A program made the translations under genes and the position numbers. A stretch of DNA of 64,000 nt, taken from NCBI RefSeq assembly GCF_003610295.1, contig NZ_RAPV01000001.1, positions 3,286,001 to 3,350,000 on the forward strand. Direction: 5' to 3'. Shown piece by piece: positions 35,369-43,927 of this stretch (within the stretch, counting starts at the first letter, position 1; every line of letters begins with the position of its first letter). The stretch comes from Paraburkholderia sp. BL23I1N1. GTDB taxonomy: Bacteria; Pseudomonadota; Gammaproteobacteria; Burkholderiales; Burkholderiaceae. The notes under the pieces were generated by a model. That model searched no databases. It had not been told where the DNA came from and saw only the letters and a list, made by a program, of their open reading frames with translations.

Positions 35369-36442
35369 TTGATCGACGACCCGCAACACACTGCCATACC
35401 GCTAAGCCGCTTGTTGTTGCCACCGGAGCCGCCAACGCTTGCTCCGGGCATCGTGCACAGCACTTTCAGCGTTCAAGGCGACGCCCGTCAAAGCTTCCTG
35501 GCCTGGCAGGAGCGTATGAATCCGGTCTACGACATCCAGCCTTCGTCAAAGCAGGCTGCGGACACGTTCGATTCATCGCTGTCCCGTTACACGATCGACA
35601 ACCTGAGCCTCTTCGACTTCCGCACCGCGCCAAACCTGGCCGTGCGATCGTTGGGTCGGGTTTCGACCGAGAGCATTCGCGACATCAGCTTCAGCGTGTT
35701 CCTTGAAGGGCCGCCGTCGCAGTTCGTCGGCGGCAAGCCACAACTCGATGCGCCGCACATACCGCAAGTGCCAAGCATCCTCGCGCTGGACATGGATCAG
35801 CCGTGCACAATCCGGAGTTTTCATGGTCGGCTACTGCTCCTTTTTGTACCGCGCGCGCTGGTGGAAAGCTCGTTCCCCGATGCTGCCTCGCTACATGGCC
35901 GCTGGGTCCACGCCACCACGCCTTTGACACGCCTAATCATTGAGCATCTGGTGGCGCTCAAGCGGCAAATCGTCGGACTGAGCAAGGAGGAAGCGCATCA
36001 GTCCTTTCTCACTGCGGTAGAACTACTCGTCGCCGCTTTCAGCCGTCAAGCGGGTCTTGCCGGCAACAGCCGCGCGGCGGTACGCGCCGCAGTCTATGGA
36101 CAAGTGCGGCGGTATGTCGAGACCCATCTGCACGATCCGGATTTGTCGCCTGACAGCGTGTTGGCATCGCTGCATCTCTCGCGCGCCAGCGTGTATCGCA
36201 TTTTTGAGCATGAAGGTGGCCTGGCCGCGTATATCCGTAGCCGCAGGCTGCGAATGGCGGCCGATGAACTGGTGCGCTTTCCGCATATGGAGGTGCAGGA
36301 CATTGCCGCGGGCTTGGGTTTCAATGAGGCGTCGAGCTTTACACGTGCATTCCGTCGCGCCTTCAACATCGCGCCACGCGATTTGCACGAGTACGCGCCG
36401 TTGCTCCAGCGCGAACACGCAGCACAGGCTCGCTTCACGTAG
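35369..36442 (+). CDS. AraC-family regulator (AraC-binding-like sensor domain)
   Basis: 357 residues. The C-terminal 100 are two helix-turn-helix units: SPDSVLASLHLSRASVYRIF and MEVQDIAAGLGFNEASSFTR, followed by the family ending FRRAFNIAPRDLHEYA. The N-terminal region resembles the AraC_binding_2 sensor found in regulators of catabolic genes. No ribosome-binding site is obvious at the ATG. There is no obvious target operon: the next gene downstream is convergent soxR. Confidence 0.85.
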   Translation: MIDDPQHTAIPLSRLLLPPEPPTLAPGIVHSTFSVQGDARQSFLAWQERMNPVYDIQPSSKQAADTFDSSLSRYTIDNLSLFDFRTAPNLAVRSLGRVSTESIRDISFSVFLEGPPSQFVGGKPQLDAPHIPQVPSILALDMDQPCTIRSFHGRLLLLFVPRALVESSFPDAASLHGRWVHATTPLTRLIIEHLVALKRQIVGLSKEEAHQSFLTAVELLVAAFSRQAGLAGNSRAAVRAAVYGQVRRYVETHLHDPDLSPDSVLASLHLSRASVYRIFEHEGGLAAYIRSRRLRMAADELVRFPHMEVQDIAAGLGFNEASSFTRAFRRAFNIAPRDLHEYAPLLQREHAAQARFT

Positions 36443-36493
36443 ACGGGCAATGCCGAACTGATTGGATCACCGGCGGCAATCGGAAAGCTGCCG

Positions 36494-36964
36494 CTATTGA
36501 TCGTCTGCCAACACAGCGCGCGAGGTGTCGCCCATCAGATATCGCGCGCCGCTTCCCCGCCGTCGGGCAACATCTTCGGGGTTGTAGAGAGAACAGGATT
36601 TCAGCGAAAGGCACCCGCAGCCGACACAGGATGCAAGCTGATCGCGCAATGCAATCAGACCATCGATCCGTTCTTGAAGCAGCGGTTGCCACGCGCGCGA
36701 GAGACGTTGCCAATCCTGCTTGGTCGGCGTGCGTTGCCCGGGCAGCGTTTCAAGAGCAGAACGAATCTCCGAAAGGTTCAAGCCGACAGTCTGTGCGGCG
36801 CGAATGAACCCGACGCGGCGAAGGACATCCCTTCGATACTGCCGTTGACCGCCTTCTGTTCGGGTACTGCTAATCAGCCCCTGTTCCTCATAGAAACGAA
36901 TCGCACTCGCCGCTACGCCCGAGCGCTTCGTCAGTTCACCAATTGAAATCGCCGTCTCGTTCAT
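36494..36964 (-). CDS. soxR: SoxR redox-sensing MerR-family activator
   Basis: 156 residues. The MerR winged helix is at the N-terminus (ISIGELTKRSGVAASAIRFY, EEQGLISSTRTEGGQRQYRR), followed by the dimer helix. The [2Fe-2S] site is intact: C113, C116, C118 and C124 in CVGCGCLSLKSC. In its family, oxidation of the cluster by redox-cycling compounds switches on target promoters. It is divergent from the gene at 37048 across 83 bases that contain a strong SoxR-type operator. Confidence 0.95.
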   Translation of the reverse strand: MNETAISIGELTKRSGVAASAIRFYEEQGLISSTRTEGGQRQYRRDVLRRVGFIRAAQTVGLNLSEIRSALETLPGQRTPTKQDWQRLSRAWQPLLQERIDGLIALRDQLASCVGCGCLSLKSCSLYNPEDVARRRGSGARYLMGDTSRAVLADDQ

Positions 36965-36985
36965 GACGCTCCCGCAAATTTTTGC

Positions 36986-37016
36986 TTGACTTCAAGTTTA
37001 CTTGAACTTTCACAAT
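36986..37016 (+). promoter_or_regulatory. SoxR-type operator in a 19-bp-spaced promoter
   Basis: TTGACT at 36986-36991 and CACAAT at 37011-37016 are separated by 19 bases, the over-long spacing typical of MerR-family-activated promoters. The spacer holds a perfect palindrome, TTCAAGTTTACTTGAA (36991-37006), close to the known SoxR box consensus CCTCAAGTTNACTTGAGG. It reads toward the gene at 37048 and lies 22 bases from the soxR start, so it may also serve soxR. Confidence 0.85.
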
Positions 37017-37047
37017 GCGTTGGTTCCTTTGATTGAGAGACGGCACG

Positions 37048-38064
37048 ATGCGTAAGGACTCCGTTAGGATCAAGTTGAACCAGCTTCTAGATGCAAACGC
37101 TCGCTTCGATCTGATAGCTAGAGGTACGACCAACCATTGTCCAATGGCGCTTGTCGCATTGGCCGAAATGGGGGCGTCGCCCGATCGACTGCAGAAATTC
37201 TTCGATATGTGGGAGCGCAAATACGCGTTGACTGCACCACCCGTCGACACAATCGTCAGCCGCCACGAATGGTCGCGGCAACTAGGCAATGCCGCCGCAT
37301 TCGGCGCTTCGCGCGTTTGTTTTCTGGACTGGATCGCCGAGGCCGGCTCCGTCCCGGTCATCGCGGCCGTGCTGAAAGAGGTGCCGTTCGCACCCGCAAC
37401 GCAGGCCTTTCACGCGCTTATCCGGTTGGCATACGGTATTCAGGCGGCGCATCCCGGCGAGATCGCCTCCGGCCTGGCCGCGTTAATCTCGTCGCATCTG
37501 CATATCGATGCCCATTTCGACGAGAGTCGCATGGCAGAAAGCGTCGAGGCGGGGATTGACCACGTCGTCCGCGCAATGGGCAATGATGGTGTCCCGGGCA
37601 ACTCGATCACGTCACGCTTGCGCACTGTTGCAAACGATGTGCGGTTCAGGCAAGCCATCCTTGCGCCTCCAGCCGCGGTGCCCTTACTCGACGATCTGGC
37701 GCGGGCGACGATTCACGCCTACTGGCGCTCGCCAGACTTTACGGTGCTTCATACGGTGACAGCCACACACGCGGCGCGAATCCTTCTGGCGCAATTGCCT
37801 GACACGGCTGCAGCGCAACTGCTGCCCAGCTTGTGGATTGCGCTGTGCGCAGCATATGCAACGGTGCGCCGACCCTCGAACGTCGAAACAGATTCGCCTG
37901 ACGTCACCGTTAGCTGGAGCGATGTGTGCCGGATGGCGGTGGCATCGAACGATGATCATGTGATCAAGATGGCCTACACGTGTCTTTGCGAGGACCGTCG
38001 CCAGCCATCGCCGTTTTACCTTGCGTCAGCGGCACGGCTCGTTTTCCGCTCGACGAAAACGTGA
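37048..38064 (+). CDS. Questin-oxidase-like (DUF4243) protein under SoxR control
   Basis: 338 residues from the ATG at 37048, with GAGAGA seven bases upstream. The family signature is seen at the N-terminus (TTNHCPMALVALAEMGASPD) and in AFHALIRLAYGIQAAHPGEI and HTVTATHAARILLAQLP. Questin oxidase in fungi is a ring-cleaving Baeyer-Villiger-like oxygenase of anthraquinones; bacterial relatives are mostly uncharacterised. The SoxR operator directly upstream suggests that quinones or other redox-cycling compounds induce it, which fits a detoxifying role. That link is my inference. Confidence 0.7.
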   Translation: MRKDSVRIKLNQLLDANARFDLIARGTTNHCPMALVALAEMGASPDRLQKFFDMWERKYALTAPPVDTIVSRHEWSRQLGNAAAFGASRVCFLDWIAEAGSVPVIAAVLKEVPFAPATQAFHALIRLAYGIQAAHPGEIASGLAALISSHLHIDAHFDESRMAESVEAGIDHVVRAMGNDGVPGNSITSRLRTVANDVRFRQAILAPPAAVPLLDDLARATIHAYWRSPDFTVLHTVTATHAARILLAQLPDTAAAQLLPSLWIALCAAYATVRRPSNVETDSPDVTVSWSDVCRMAVASNDDHVIKMAYTCLCEDRRQPSPFYLASAARLVFRSTKT

Positions 38065-38172
38065 TCGTGAGTGCAAGTGCGTGTAAATTCGGATCTAGTG
38101 GTTTCCGACCCGCCACAGCGTCTTCGAATCGGTCGTTATCGGAGTCGGTCCGACAGTCGTACAGGAGCCTGT

Positions 38173-38631
38173 ATGAGCACGAAGCACAGCAAAAAAGAAC
38201 ATCTTGAAGCCGCGGCGTCACATCACGAGCAGGCAGCGCGATATCACCACGGAGCGTCGCGGCATTTCGAGGCGGGGAAAGACTATGCCCACGCCGCACA
38301 CCAGGCGATGATCGCCCATGGTCACACCTTGCACGCGATCGATCAGGCACACGTTGCGGGTGCACACAGCGCCAATACGCCGCCGGTCGCGCCTGCATCG
38401 CCCGGCTCCGGCGCAGACAACGCAAACGCAGCAAAACATCACGAACTGGCAGCGGAGCTTCACGAGCAGGCGGCGCAGCATATGCGCCACGCAGTCAAGC
38501 TCTTCGATCAGGACCGTAGCGCAGCCACCCACGACGCGCAGCTAGCGCTCGCTCTTGCACAGCGCGCTTTGTCTCATGGCAACGAAGCGGCCAAACTATT
38601 TGTCAAACTCACTGCCGCCGAAGCTTCGTAA
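38173..38631 (+). CDS. His/Ala-rich helical protein
   Basis: 152 residues from MSTKHSKKEHLEAAASHHEQ, with AGGAG six bases before the ATG. It is almost all helix, with repeated Ala-His patterns in two blocks (AARYHHGASRHFEAGKDYAH and AAKHHELAAELHEQAAQHMR) joined by a Pro/Ser linker. There is no signal peptide or membrane helix. It may bind metal or form a helical bundle; no family is recognised. It lies about 110 bases after the questin-oxidase-like gene on the same strand and may share its promoter. Confidence 0.7.
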   Translation: MSTKHSKKEHLEAAASHHEQAARYHHGASRHFEAGKDYAHAAHQAMIAHGHTLHAIDQAHVAGAHSANTPPVAPASPGSGADNANAAKHHELAAELHEQAAQHMRHAVKLFDQDRSAATHDAQLALALAQRALSHGNEAAKLFVKLTAAEAS

Positions 38632-38756
38632 GTGATGCCAACTTTCACGGAACCGGCGCCGACAAGCATCCGGTTGTCGCGCGGATCGACAGTCGCAAGC
38701 CGACCGTAAAGATCCGCGCGCCGTGTGCGCGGATCAATCCAGCGTTCCTCTCGGGA

Positions 38757-39140
38757 CTATGCCTTCTGGTTCAGCAAGTCCGCGGCAATAGACTTCGCAT
38801 GCGCGACGGCTTCGTTCGGATTAGGGAATACGCCGAGCTGTTCCCAATGCTCTTCGACCGCGTAAGTGCCCCTTATACCGAGTGCCCTTTGTACGCGCAA
38901 TTGCGCGGCGTACTTGCCGTCCTCCAGGGGTCGAGCCGTTGCAATCACTTTGTGCGGTAAATCGGGTCTCTCCGGCTGCCTCAACTCAACTGGACCGCCC
39001 GGCGCGCCGATATCGTTCAACGCGTTCCTCGTTTTGCAGTCTGGGCAGTAGAAGCACCACCCCTCGTTCTCGCTAACAGTTCTGACCTGCCCACGGGCAA
39101 GCACGGCGCGACATTCAACGTTTTCGCAGATGAACGGCAT
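38757..39140 (-). CDS. Hypothetical zinc-ribbon-like protein
   Basis: 127 residues. The N-terminus MPFICENVECRAVLARGQVR, then GWCFYCPDCKTRN, has two Cys pairs (CENVEC and CPDC) in the spacing of a zinc ribbon. The C-terminal half is unlike any family I recognise (AVEEHWEQLGVFPNPNEAVA). GGAG lies about eight bases before the ATG. It is convergent with the His-rich gene. A nucleic-acid or protein-binding role is possible. Confidence 0.65.
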   Translation of the reverse strand: MPFICENVECRAVLARGQVRTVSENEGWCFYCPDCKTRNALNDIGAPGGPVELRQPERPDLPHKVIATARPLEDGKYAAQLRVQRALGIRGTYAVEEHWEQLGVFPNPNEAVAHAKSIAADLLNQKA

Positions 39141-39269
39141 AGCAGTCTCCGGAGTTGTTTGCGAGAAATCCTAGCATGACTGCCGACGGTCAACCATCGG
39201 CATTGTTGCCCTACCTGCTCCGCGCGCTAGCGGGTGGGAATCACCGCTGCCCGCTCCCCAAGTTAGCGC

Positions 39270-40727
39270 TCACGCGCGGGTCGGCGCAATCGCGGCACGC
39301 GGCCGCAGCGTCGCCATGATCAGGTACATGCCGCCGCCGATCACCACGCCGAAGAACCATCCATAGGTATTCCACCAGACGGGCAGCAGGTTGGTGAAGT
39401 TAGGCAGGAAGGTCGAAAACACGCCGCCGACCGCCACGGAGACCAGCGCGTTGACGTTCCAGCCGCCTTCGTAGCGGTACTCGCCGTGCTCCTGATAGAG
39501 CGCCGCGACGTTGATGTTGCCCTTGGCCACCAGGTAGTAGTCCACCAGAATAATCCCCAGCAGCGGGCCCATCGTCGCGCCAATGGCGTTCACGAAGTGC
39601 GCGGCGTTGCCTTCCCACGGCGCGAACGGATAGAGCACCAGCGCGATGGCCGCGGCAATGTAGCCGCCCTTCTTGAAGCTGATCTGCTTGGGGAACGTGT
39701 TGGAGATGTCGAACGCGGCCGAGACGAAATTGGCCACCACGTTAATGCCCAGCGTGGCGACCGCGAAGGTTAGCGCCGCGATGAGCGCCAGCACCCAACT
39801 GTCGAACTTGGCCGAGATCTGTTCGGGGTGGAGCAGCACTTCGCCGTACACCCTGAAGGCGGCGATGGTGGTCACGCCGGCAACCAGCGAGAAGGCGACC
39901 AGGTTGATCGGCAGGCCCCACAGATTGCCTTTCTTCACTGCGCCGCGATTTTTCGCGTAACGCGAGAAGTCGCAAAAGTTCAGGTAGAGGGCTGCGAAGT
40001 AGGTGATCCAGGTCGCGCCCACGGCCATGAGCGCCCAGAACGAACCGGGCTCGCCGCTGACGCCGGCGTCCCGGGTCTTGTCGAGCAGCGCGTCCATCGG
40101 AATGCCGTGGCTGAAAGAGAAACCGCCCGCTTTGACGCACAGGCCGATCGCGAGAATCAGCATCGCGACCCACACCGCCGGACCGGCCCAGTCCTGGAAT
40201 TTGCGCACCGTCTCCATGCCCTTCTGGATGATGAGCAGTTGCAGCGCCCAGATGATCACGTAGCAGATCACCTCCAGCCCTGAGTGTCCGAGTACTTGCG
40301 TGCCCTTGTGGAACGCCATCATGCTATCGCTGCGGATCAGCAGCGCGACCATCGCGCCCGACGCGGCTGCCGTCTGCGCGCCGTACCAGAAGCAGGCCAC
40401 CACGGCGCGCACGAGTGCCGCCAGGTTGGCGCCCCACACGCCAAAGGAGGCGCGCGCCAGCACCGGATACGGCACGCCGGTCTTCTCGCCGGCGTAGCCG
40501 ATCAGGTTCATGAGCGCGAAGATCACCAGCGAGCTGAGCCCGATCGCCAGCACGAAGTTAATAAAGCTGCCGCACAGCAGGAACAGGCTGGCGGCGAGGT
40601 AGTAGCCCCAGAGGCTGTGCACGTCCGAGGTCCAGACGTTGAAGATGCTGAAGGCGCCCCAGTTGCGCTGCCTGGCGGGCGCGAGATCTTCGTTGTAGAG
40701 GCCGGGGGAAGGATCGCGGATTTCCAT
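39270..40727 (-). CDS. NCS1-family nucleobase/cation symporter
   Basis: 485 residues with about twelve transmembrane segments and the NCS1 family landmarks: YYLAASLFLLCGSFINFVLA, PYPVLARASFGVWGANLAAL, the substrate-region YGAQTAAASGAMVALL, and YFAALYLNFCDFSRYAKNRG. It imports a nucleobase, hydantoin, allantoin or thiamine-type compound with H+ or Na+. GGAG sits before the ATG. No catabolic partner is adjacent, so the substrate is open. It is divergent from the AraC gene at 40968. Confidence 0.88.
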   Translation of the reverse strand: MEIRDPSPGLYNEDLAPARQRNWGAFSIFNVWTSDVHSLWGYYLAASLFLLCGSFINFVLAIGLSSLVIFALMNLIGYAGEKTGVPYPVLARASFGVWGANLAALVRAVVACFWYGAQTAAASGAMVALLIRSDSMMAFHKGTQVLGHSGLEVICYVIIWALQLLIIQKGMETVRKFQDWAGPAVWVAMLILAIGLCVKAGGFSFSHGIPMDALLDKTRDAGVSGEPGSFWALMAVGATWITYFAALYLNFCDFSRYAKNRGAVKKGNLWGLPINLVAFSLVAGVTTIAAFRVYGEVLLHPEQISAKFDSWVLALIAALTFAVATLGINVVANFVSAAFDISNTFPKQISFKKGGYIAAAIALVLYPFAPWEGNAAHFVNAIGATMGPLLGIILVDYYLVAKGNINVAALYQEHGEYRYEGGWNVNALVSVAVGGVFSTFLPNFTNLLPVWWNTYGWFFGVVIGGGMYLIMATLRPRAAIAPTRA

Positions 40728-40967
40728 CTGTCATCTCCTTTGAGTTCGCGGAACTGAGGAAATACCGCCGGGCACTCCTGGGTCGAGATGCCCCCGCGTC
40801 TGAAGCCAGCCGGTATGTCAGAAATGTACGTGCTTTGCCGCGTCGTTTCGAATGGGTTAACCCTGGTCAAGATGCGGACTGGCGCAAGCGGATCACGGCC
40901 GCGCGCCGCTATGCGGGCACCCGTGTCCAGCCTAAACTACCGCATTCGGCCAGCCCGCTCGGAACAC

Positions 40968-41510
40968 ATGCCCCTTCGCGACGCCCCTAACGCCAAACCA
41001 CTTGCCTCGCCGCCTGCATGGGTCGGTGCCGAGGCATTGCAAGACCCCGCCCTGCTGCGCCGTCTGCTACGCGCCAAAGACCGCATGGACGCCGCATCGC
41101 ACGAGGCCTGGCCCGTCAAGCGGCTAGCCGAGGTCAGCGGTGTCTCCGAAGCCCATTTCGCGCGCTCCTTCAAACGGGCCTTCGGCCTCCCACCGCATCG
41201 CTACCTGCTGACGCGGCGCATCGAGCAGGCCACCACCCTGCTGCGCGACACCGAGCTCAGCATCACGGAAATCGCCTTCGCCACCGGCTGGGAGAGCCTC
41301 GGCGCTTTCGGCCGCACCTTTCACGACATCACGGGACAAAGCCCCAGCGCCTTGCGCCGCGAGTCCCAGGCCAACGTGCTTCAACTCGACCGCGTGCCCG
41401 CTTGCGTCCTGAAGGCCGCGCAGCGCCCCGACCTCAACATCGCAGTTTTGGAGAAGCGCCGCCGCGTGGCCGAAGATACATTCCAGCCATCAACCAGGGA
41501 GGAGTCATGA
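40968..41510 (+). CDS. AraC-family regulator, short form
   Basis: 180 residues from MPLRDAPNAKPLASPPAWVG, with GGAA upstream; the longer frame into the transporter side has no start signal. The protein is mostly the DNA-binding domain: WPVKRLAEVSGVSEAHFARS and LSITEIAFATGWESLGAFGR, with FKRAFGLPPHRYLLTRR between them. There is no clear sensor domain. Its stop overlaps the next gene's ATG (ATGA), so it begins a four-gene coupled cluster. Confidence 0.85.
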   Translation: MPLRDAPNAKPLASPPAWVGAEALQDPALLRRLLRAKDRMDAASHEAWPVKRLAEVSGVSEAHFARSFKRAFGLPPHRYLLTRRIEQATTLLRDTELSITEIAFATGWESLGAFGRTFHDITGQSPSALRRESQANVLQLDRVPACVLKAAQRPDLNIAVLEKRRRVAEDTFQPSTREES

Positions 41511-41923
41511 ACCAAGGTATCAATGTGGTGGGTTTGTACGTCGACAACCAGGACGAAGCGCTCTCGTTCTACGTCGACAAGCTCGGTTTTAATGTCCACA
41601 CGGACGTGCGCAACGGTCCCTACCGCTGGCTCACGGTCCAGCATCCGGATCAGCCGTCGTTCCAGCTCGGCCTGTTCACACCCGGCCCGCCCATCCACGA
41701 CGAAGCCACCGCGCAAATCCTGCGCGCGATGGTCGCCAAGGGAGCCATGCCACCTCTCGTCCTCTCTGTGGACGACTGTCGCGCCAGCTACACCCAGCTG
41801 AAAGCCCGCGGGGTGGAATTCACGCAGGAGCCGGTCGACCGCTTCGGCAGCGTCGATGCCGGTTTCCGCGACCCTGCCGGCAACGGCTGGAAGATGATCC
41901 AGGCACCGAGGAGCAAGGCATGA
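41507..41923 (+). CDS. VOC-family (glyoxalase/bleomycin-resistance-like) protein
   Basis: 138 residues with the vicinal-oxygen-chelate fold: NVVGLYVDNQDEALSFYVDK as the first beta-alpha unit and GSVDAGFRDPAGNGWKMIQA as the last. Metal-binding positions are only partly kept, so it may bind small molecules rather than catalyse. AGGGAGG lies just before the ATG. It overlaps the AraC gene before it and the small membrane gene after it. Confidence 0.85.
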   Translation: MNQGINVVGLYVDNQDEALSFYVDKLGFNVHTDVRNGPYRWLTVQHPDQPSFQLGLFTPGPPIHDEATAQILRAMVAKGAMPPLVLSVDDCRASYTQLKARGVEFTQEPVDRFGSVDAGFRDPAGNGWKMIQAPRSKA

Positions 41924-42177
41924 ACACCAGCGCCTGGATTCGTCAGTTTCACCGATGGATATCCATCCTCTTTACGCTGACGGTGATCGCGAACTTCGTC
42001 GCCATGGCCGTGCGGCACGGCGTCCCGCCGCCCTGGATCACCTATGCGCCGCTGCTGCCGCTGGCCCTCCTGCTGTTCACGGGGCTCTATCTGTTTGCGC
42101 TGCCCTACTTCAGCCGCGACCGTGCCCGTCATGGTTCGTCGAAGCGTTCTCTAGGTGACCAGGAGGTATCACAGTGA
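41920..42177 (+). CDS. Small two-helix membrane protein
   Basis: 85 residues with two hydrophobic segments (ISILFTLTVIANFVAMAV and YAPLLPLALLLFTGLYLFAL) and a basic C-terminus. Its ATG overlaps the VOC stop (ATGA) and its stop overlaps the next GTG. No function is recognised. Co-translation with the VOC and DUF1801 genes suggests a shared role. Confidence 0.75.
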   Translation: MNTSAWIRQFHRWISILFTLTVIANFVAMAVRHGVPPPWITYAPLLPLALLLFTGLYLFALPYFSRDRARHGSSKRSLGDQEVSQ

Positions 42178-42572
42178 CGAAGAACTCCCCTATAGTGAGC
42201 ACCGACGAGCCTGCGTCCGAACTCATCGACGCCCGGATTCAGTCGCTGGCCGACTGGCGAGGCGATCTGCTCGCCAGCCTGCGGAGCCTCATCCGAGCGG
42301 CCCACGCCACAATCGTCGAGGAATGGAAGTGGAGCACCCCGGCGTGGTACAGCGACGGCCTGATCTGCACCGGCGAAACCTATAAACAGGTCGTCAAGCT
42401 CACCTTCGCGAAGGGTGCCTCGCTGCCAGACCCGGCCCGCCTTTTCAATTCGAGCCTGGACGGCAAGGTACGTCGAGCCATCGACTTCCGCGAAGGCGCA
42501 GAGGTGAATCAGTTAGCGCTGACTCAACTGATTCAGGCGGCGGTGGAATTGAATAAGCGTTCGGCCCGTTGA
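42174..42572 (+). CDS. DUF1801 domain protein
   Basis: 132 residues starting with GTG at 42174, inside the stop of the previous gene (GTGA), with AGGAGG eight to ten bases upstream. The DUF1801 (YdhG-like) core is visible in IVEEWKWSTPAWYSDGLICT and YKQVVKLTFAKGASLPDPAR. The biochemical function of the family is not established. It closes the AraC-VOC-membrane-DUF1801 cluster. Confidence 0.82.
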   Translation: MTKNSPIVSTDEPASELIDARIQSLADWRGDLLASLRSLIRAAHATIVEEWKWSTPAWYSDGLICTGETYKQVVKLTFAKGASLPDPARLFNSSLDGKVRRAIDFREGAEVNQLALTQLIQAAVELNKRSAR

Positions 42573-42643
42573 TGGTCAGTGGACCTAGGAGTCTCGATCG
42601 TCGACAATGGGCGTCGTGCCAGACCGAACTAACGGAACGTGAG

Positions 42644-42895
42644 ATGAACAAATCGAAGAAACTTGCTCTTCTTGCCCTGGCATTGACGGCACTTGGCCTG
42701 TATAAATTGTTCACTGTCGCAAACGATGCGCAATCTGGCTGCATCCAGTTCCGAACTCATCAGACATGCAGCTTCGAAAATGCGTCGAATTTTCAAGGCT
42801 TGCTCGATCTCGAACTGATGTTCGCATGCGGCTGGGCTGCGGGTGCGGTGGTCTGCTGGATGGTCGCTGCACAGGCAAAAAAGAACGAGCGTTAA
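42644..42895 (+). CDS. Hypothetical small membrane protein
   Basis: 83 residues from the ATG at 42644. An N-terminal helix (KKLALLALALTALGLYKLF) and a C-terminal helix (LMFACGWAAGAVVCWMVAAQ) flank a short polar region with two Cys residues (SGCIQFRTHQTCSF), possibly a periplasmic disulfide. GGAAC lies upstream of the start. No family is recognised. Confidence 0.6.
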   Translation: MNKSKKLALLALALTALGLYKLFTVANDAQSGCIQFRTHQTCSFENASNFQGLLDLELMFACGWAAGAVVCWMVAAQAKKNER

Positions 42896-42952
42896 CTACT
42901 TTCGGCATTTCCTATATCGCGGATGTGATTCGGCGGCAAAAGAGACTCAGGA

Positions 42953-43246
42953 ATGAACCCCGCGATTCGCTACGAGCCAAAAATCTTTGCTGGATCAATT
43001 CTCATTGCGATCGCAGGCATGCATTACACCGGCATGGCCGCGGCGAATTTCCCCGTTGGATCGATTTGCGGCGCAGCGAATGGCGTCAAGCCTCAATGGC
43101 TCGCGGCCGCCGTCATTCCGTTCGCGTTCGCGATTCTCACCGTGACACTGGTTCTTTCCCGACTCGATGCCAGAGTGGTGTTTCTTGCCAAATCGGTCGC
43201 TCGCCTGAATGATCAGATTGATCGCATGCGAGGGCCGATGCATTGA
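42953..43246 (+). pseudogene. Fragment of a MHYT sensor domain
   Basis: 97 residues: YEPKIFAGSILIAIAGMHYT, then GMAAANFPVGSICGAANGV, then one more helix and a short tail. MHYT is the signature of the seven-helix sensory domain, normally present about three times and often fused to GGDEF/EAL or kinase domains. Here only the last unit is left, without an N-terminal half or output domain. An ATG is present but the ribosome-binding site is poor. It is best read as a remnant. Confidence 0.6.
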
Positions 43247-43249
43247 TGT

Positions 43250-43773
43250 TCAAGCGTCGGCGGTTCGATAAAGCAACATTGCCACCTTGGCAAGAACCAG
43301 CTTCATGATGAGCGACATCGGATAGCGAGAGTAACAGGGAACATCGGTTGGAATTGTCCGGCCGTCGGGTTTGAACTTGGTGCAAACGCGCATTTGCACG
43401 GGCAAGACATCATCCTTGCATCGAGATCGATACAGATCCACCCAATGTTTGCCATCATCAAAAGTGACAAGCATTGCCGAATTACAGCAGGTCGCAATCA
43501 CTCGATTCGTCGCAGAGCCCTCTCTGATCTTGTGATGTCTCAACAGTGAGGTGCCTTTCAGGCACCTCACCCGATCCCGCCGATACACGAGGTATGCCGT
43601 TCCTCCATCCGGGTCCTGAACTGAAGCCGCATGGGGTAGCGACTCAATCTGTCGAGCTCCTGACAATCGTCGCAGTAGCAGATGACGCTGGTAATCGGTG
43701 CGCCGATAGCCTCATAGGCGACCTGCCCGCACACACAGTTAATTGTCGCCATCGCCCGAGGTGGTTTATCCAT
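43250..43773 (-). pseudogene. GFA-family gene broken by a one-base deletion
   Basis: The N-terminal frame (43773 downward) gives MATINCVCGQVAYEAIGAP and CYCDDCQ, the zinc-binding start of glutathione-dependent-formaldehyde-activating-like (GFA) proteins. At about 43659 one G is missing from a GGG. The next frame then continues exactly as the family should: GARQIESLPHAASVQDPDGG, then NRVIATCCNSAMLVTFDDGK and a helical tail to 43250. Restoring one base would give a protein of about 173 residues. It could be a sequencing error, but the neighbours are also broken. Confidence 0.75.
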
Positions 43774-43927
43774 TCGCTATCCCGCTACGTTTCGCGCCTG
43801 CCAGTGGGTGATTTTAGCCAATTCCGGCCTTTCGCGAGCGAGTTCGAGCCGTCCGTTGAATGTCCGCTTCGTAAATGTTCAACAGACGGATACCCCCTGT
43901 GCCACCGTACGCGGCACCCCGCAATAT

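Noticed and set aside
43546..43570. Perfect ten-base hairpin (GTGAGGTGCC, loop, GGCACCTCAC)
   Set aside because: It lies inside the coding part of the GFA pseudogene (VRCLKGTSLL region) and has no T-run, so it is not a supportable terminator.
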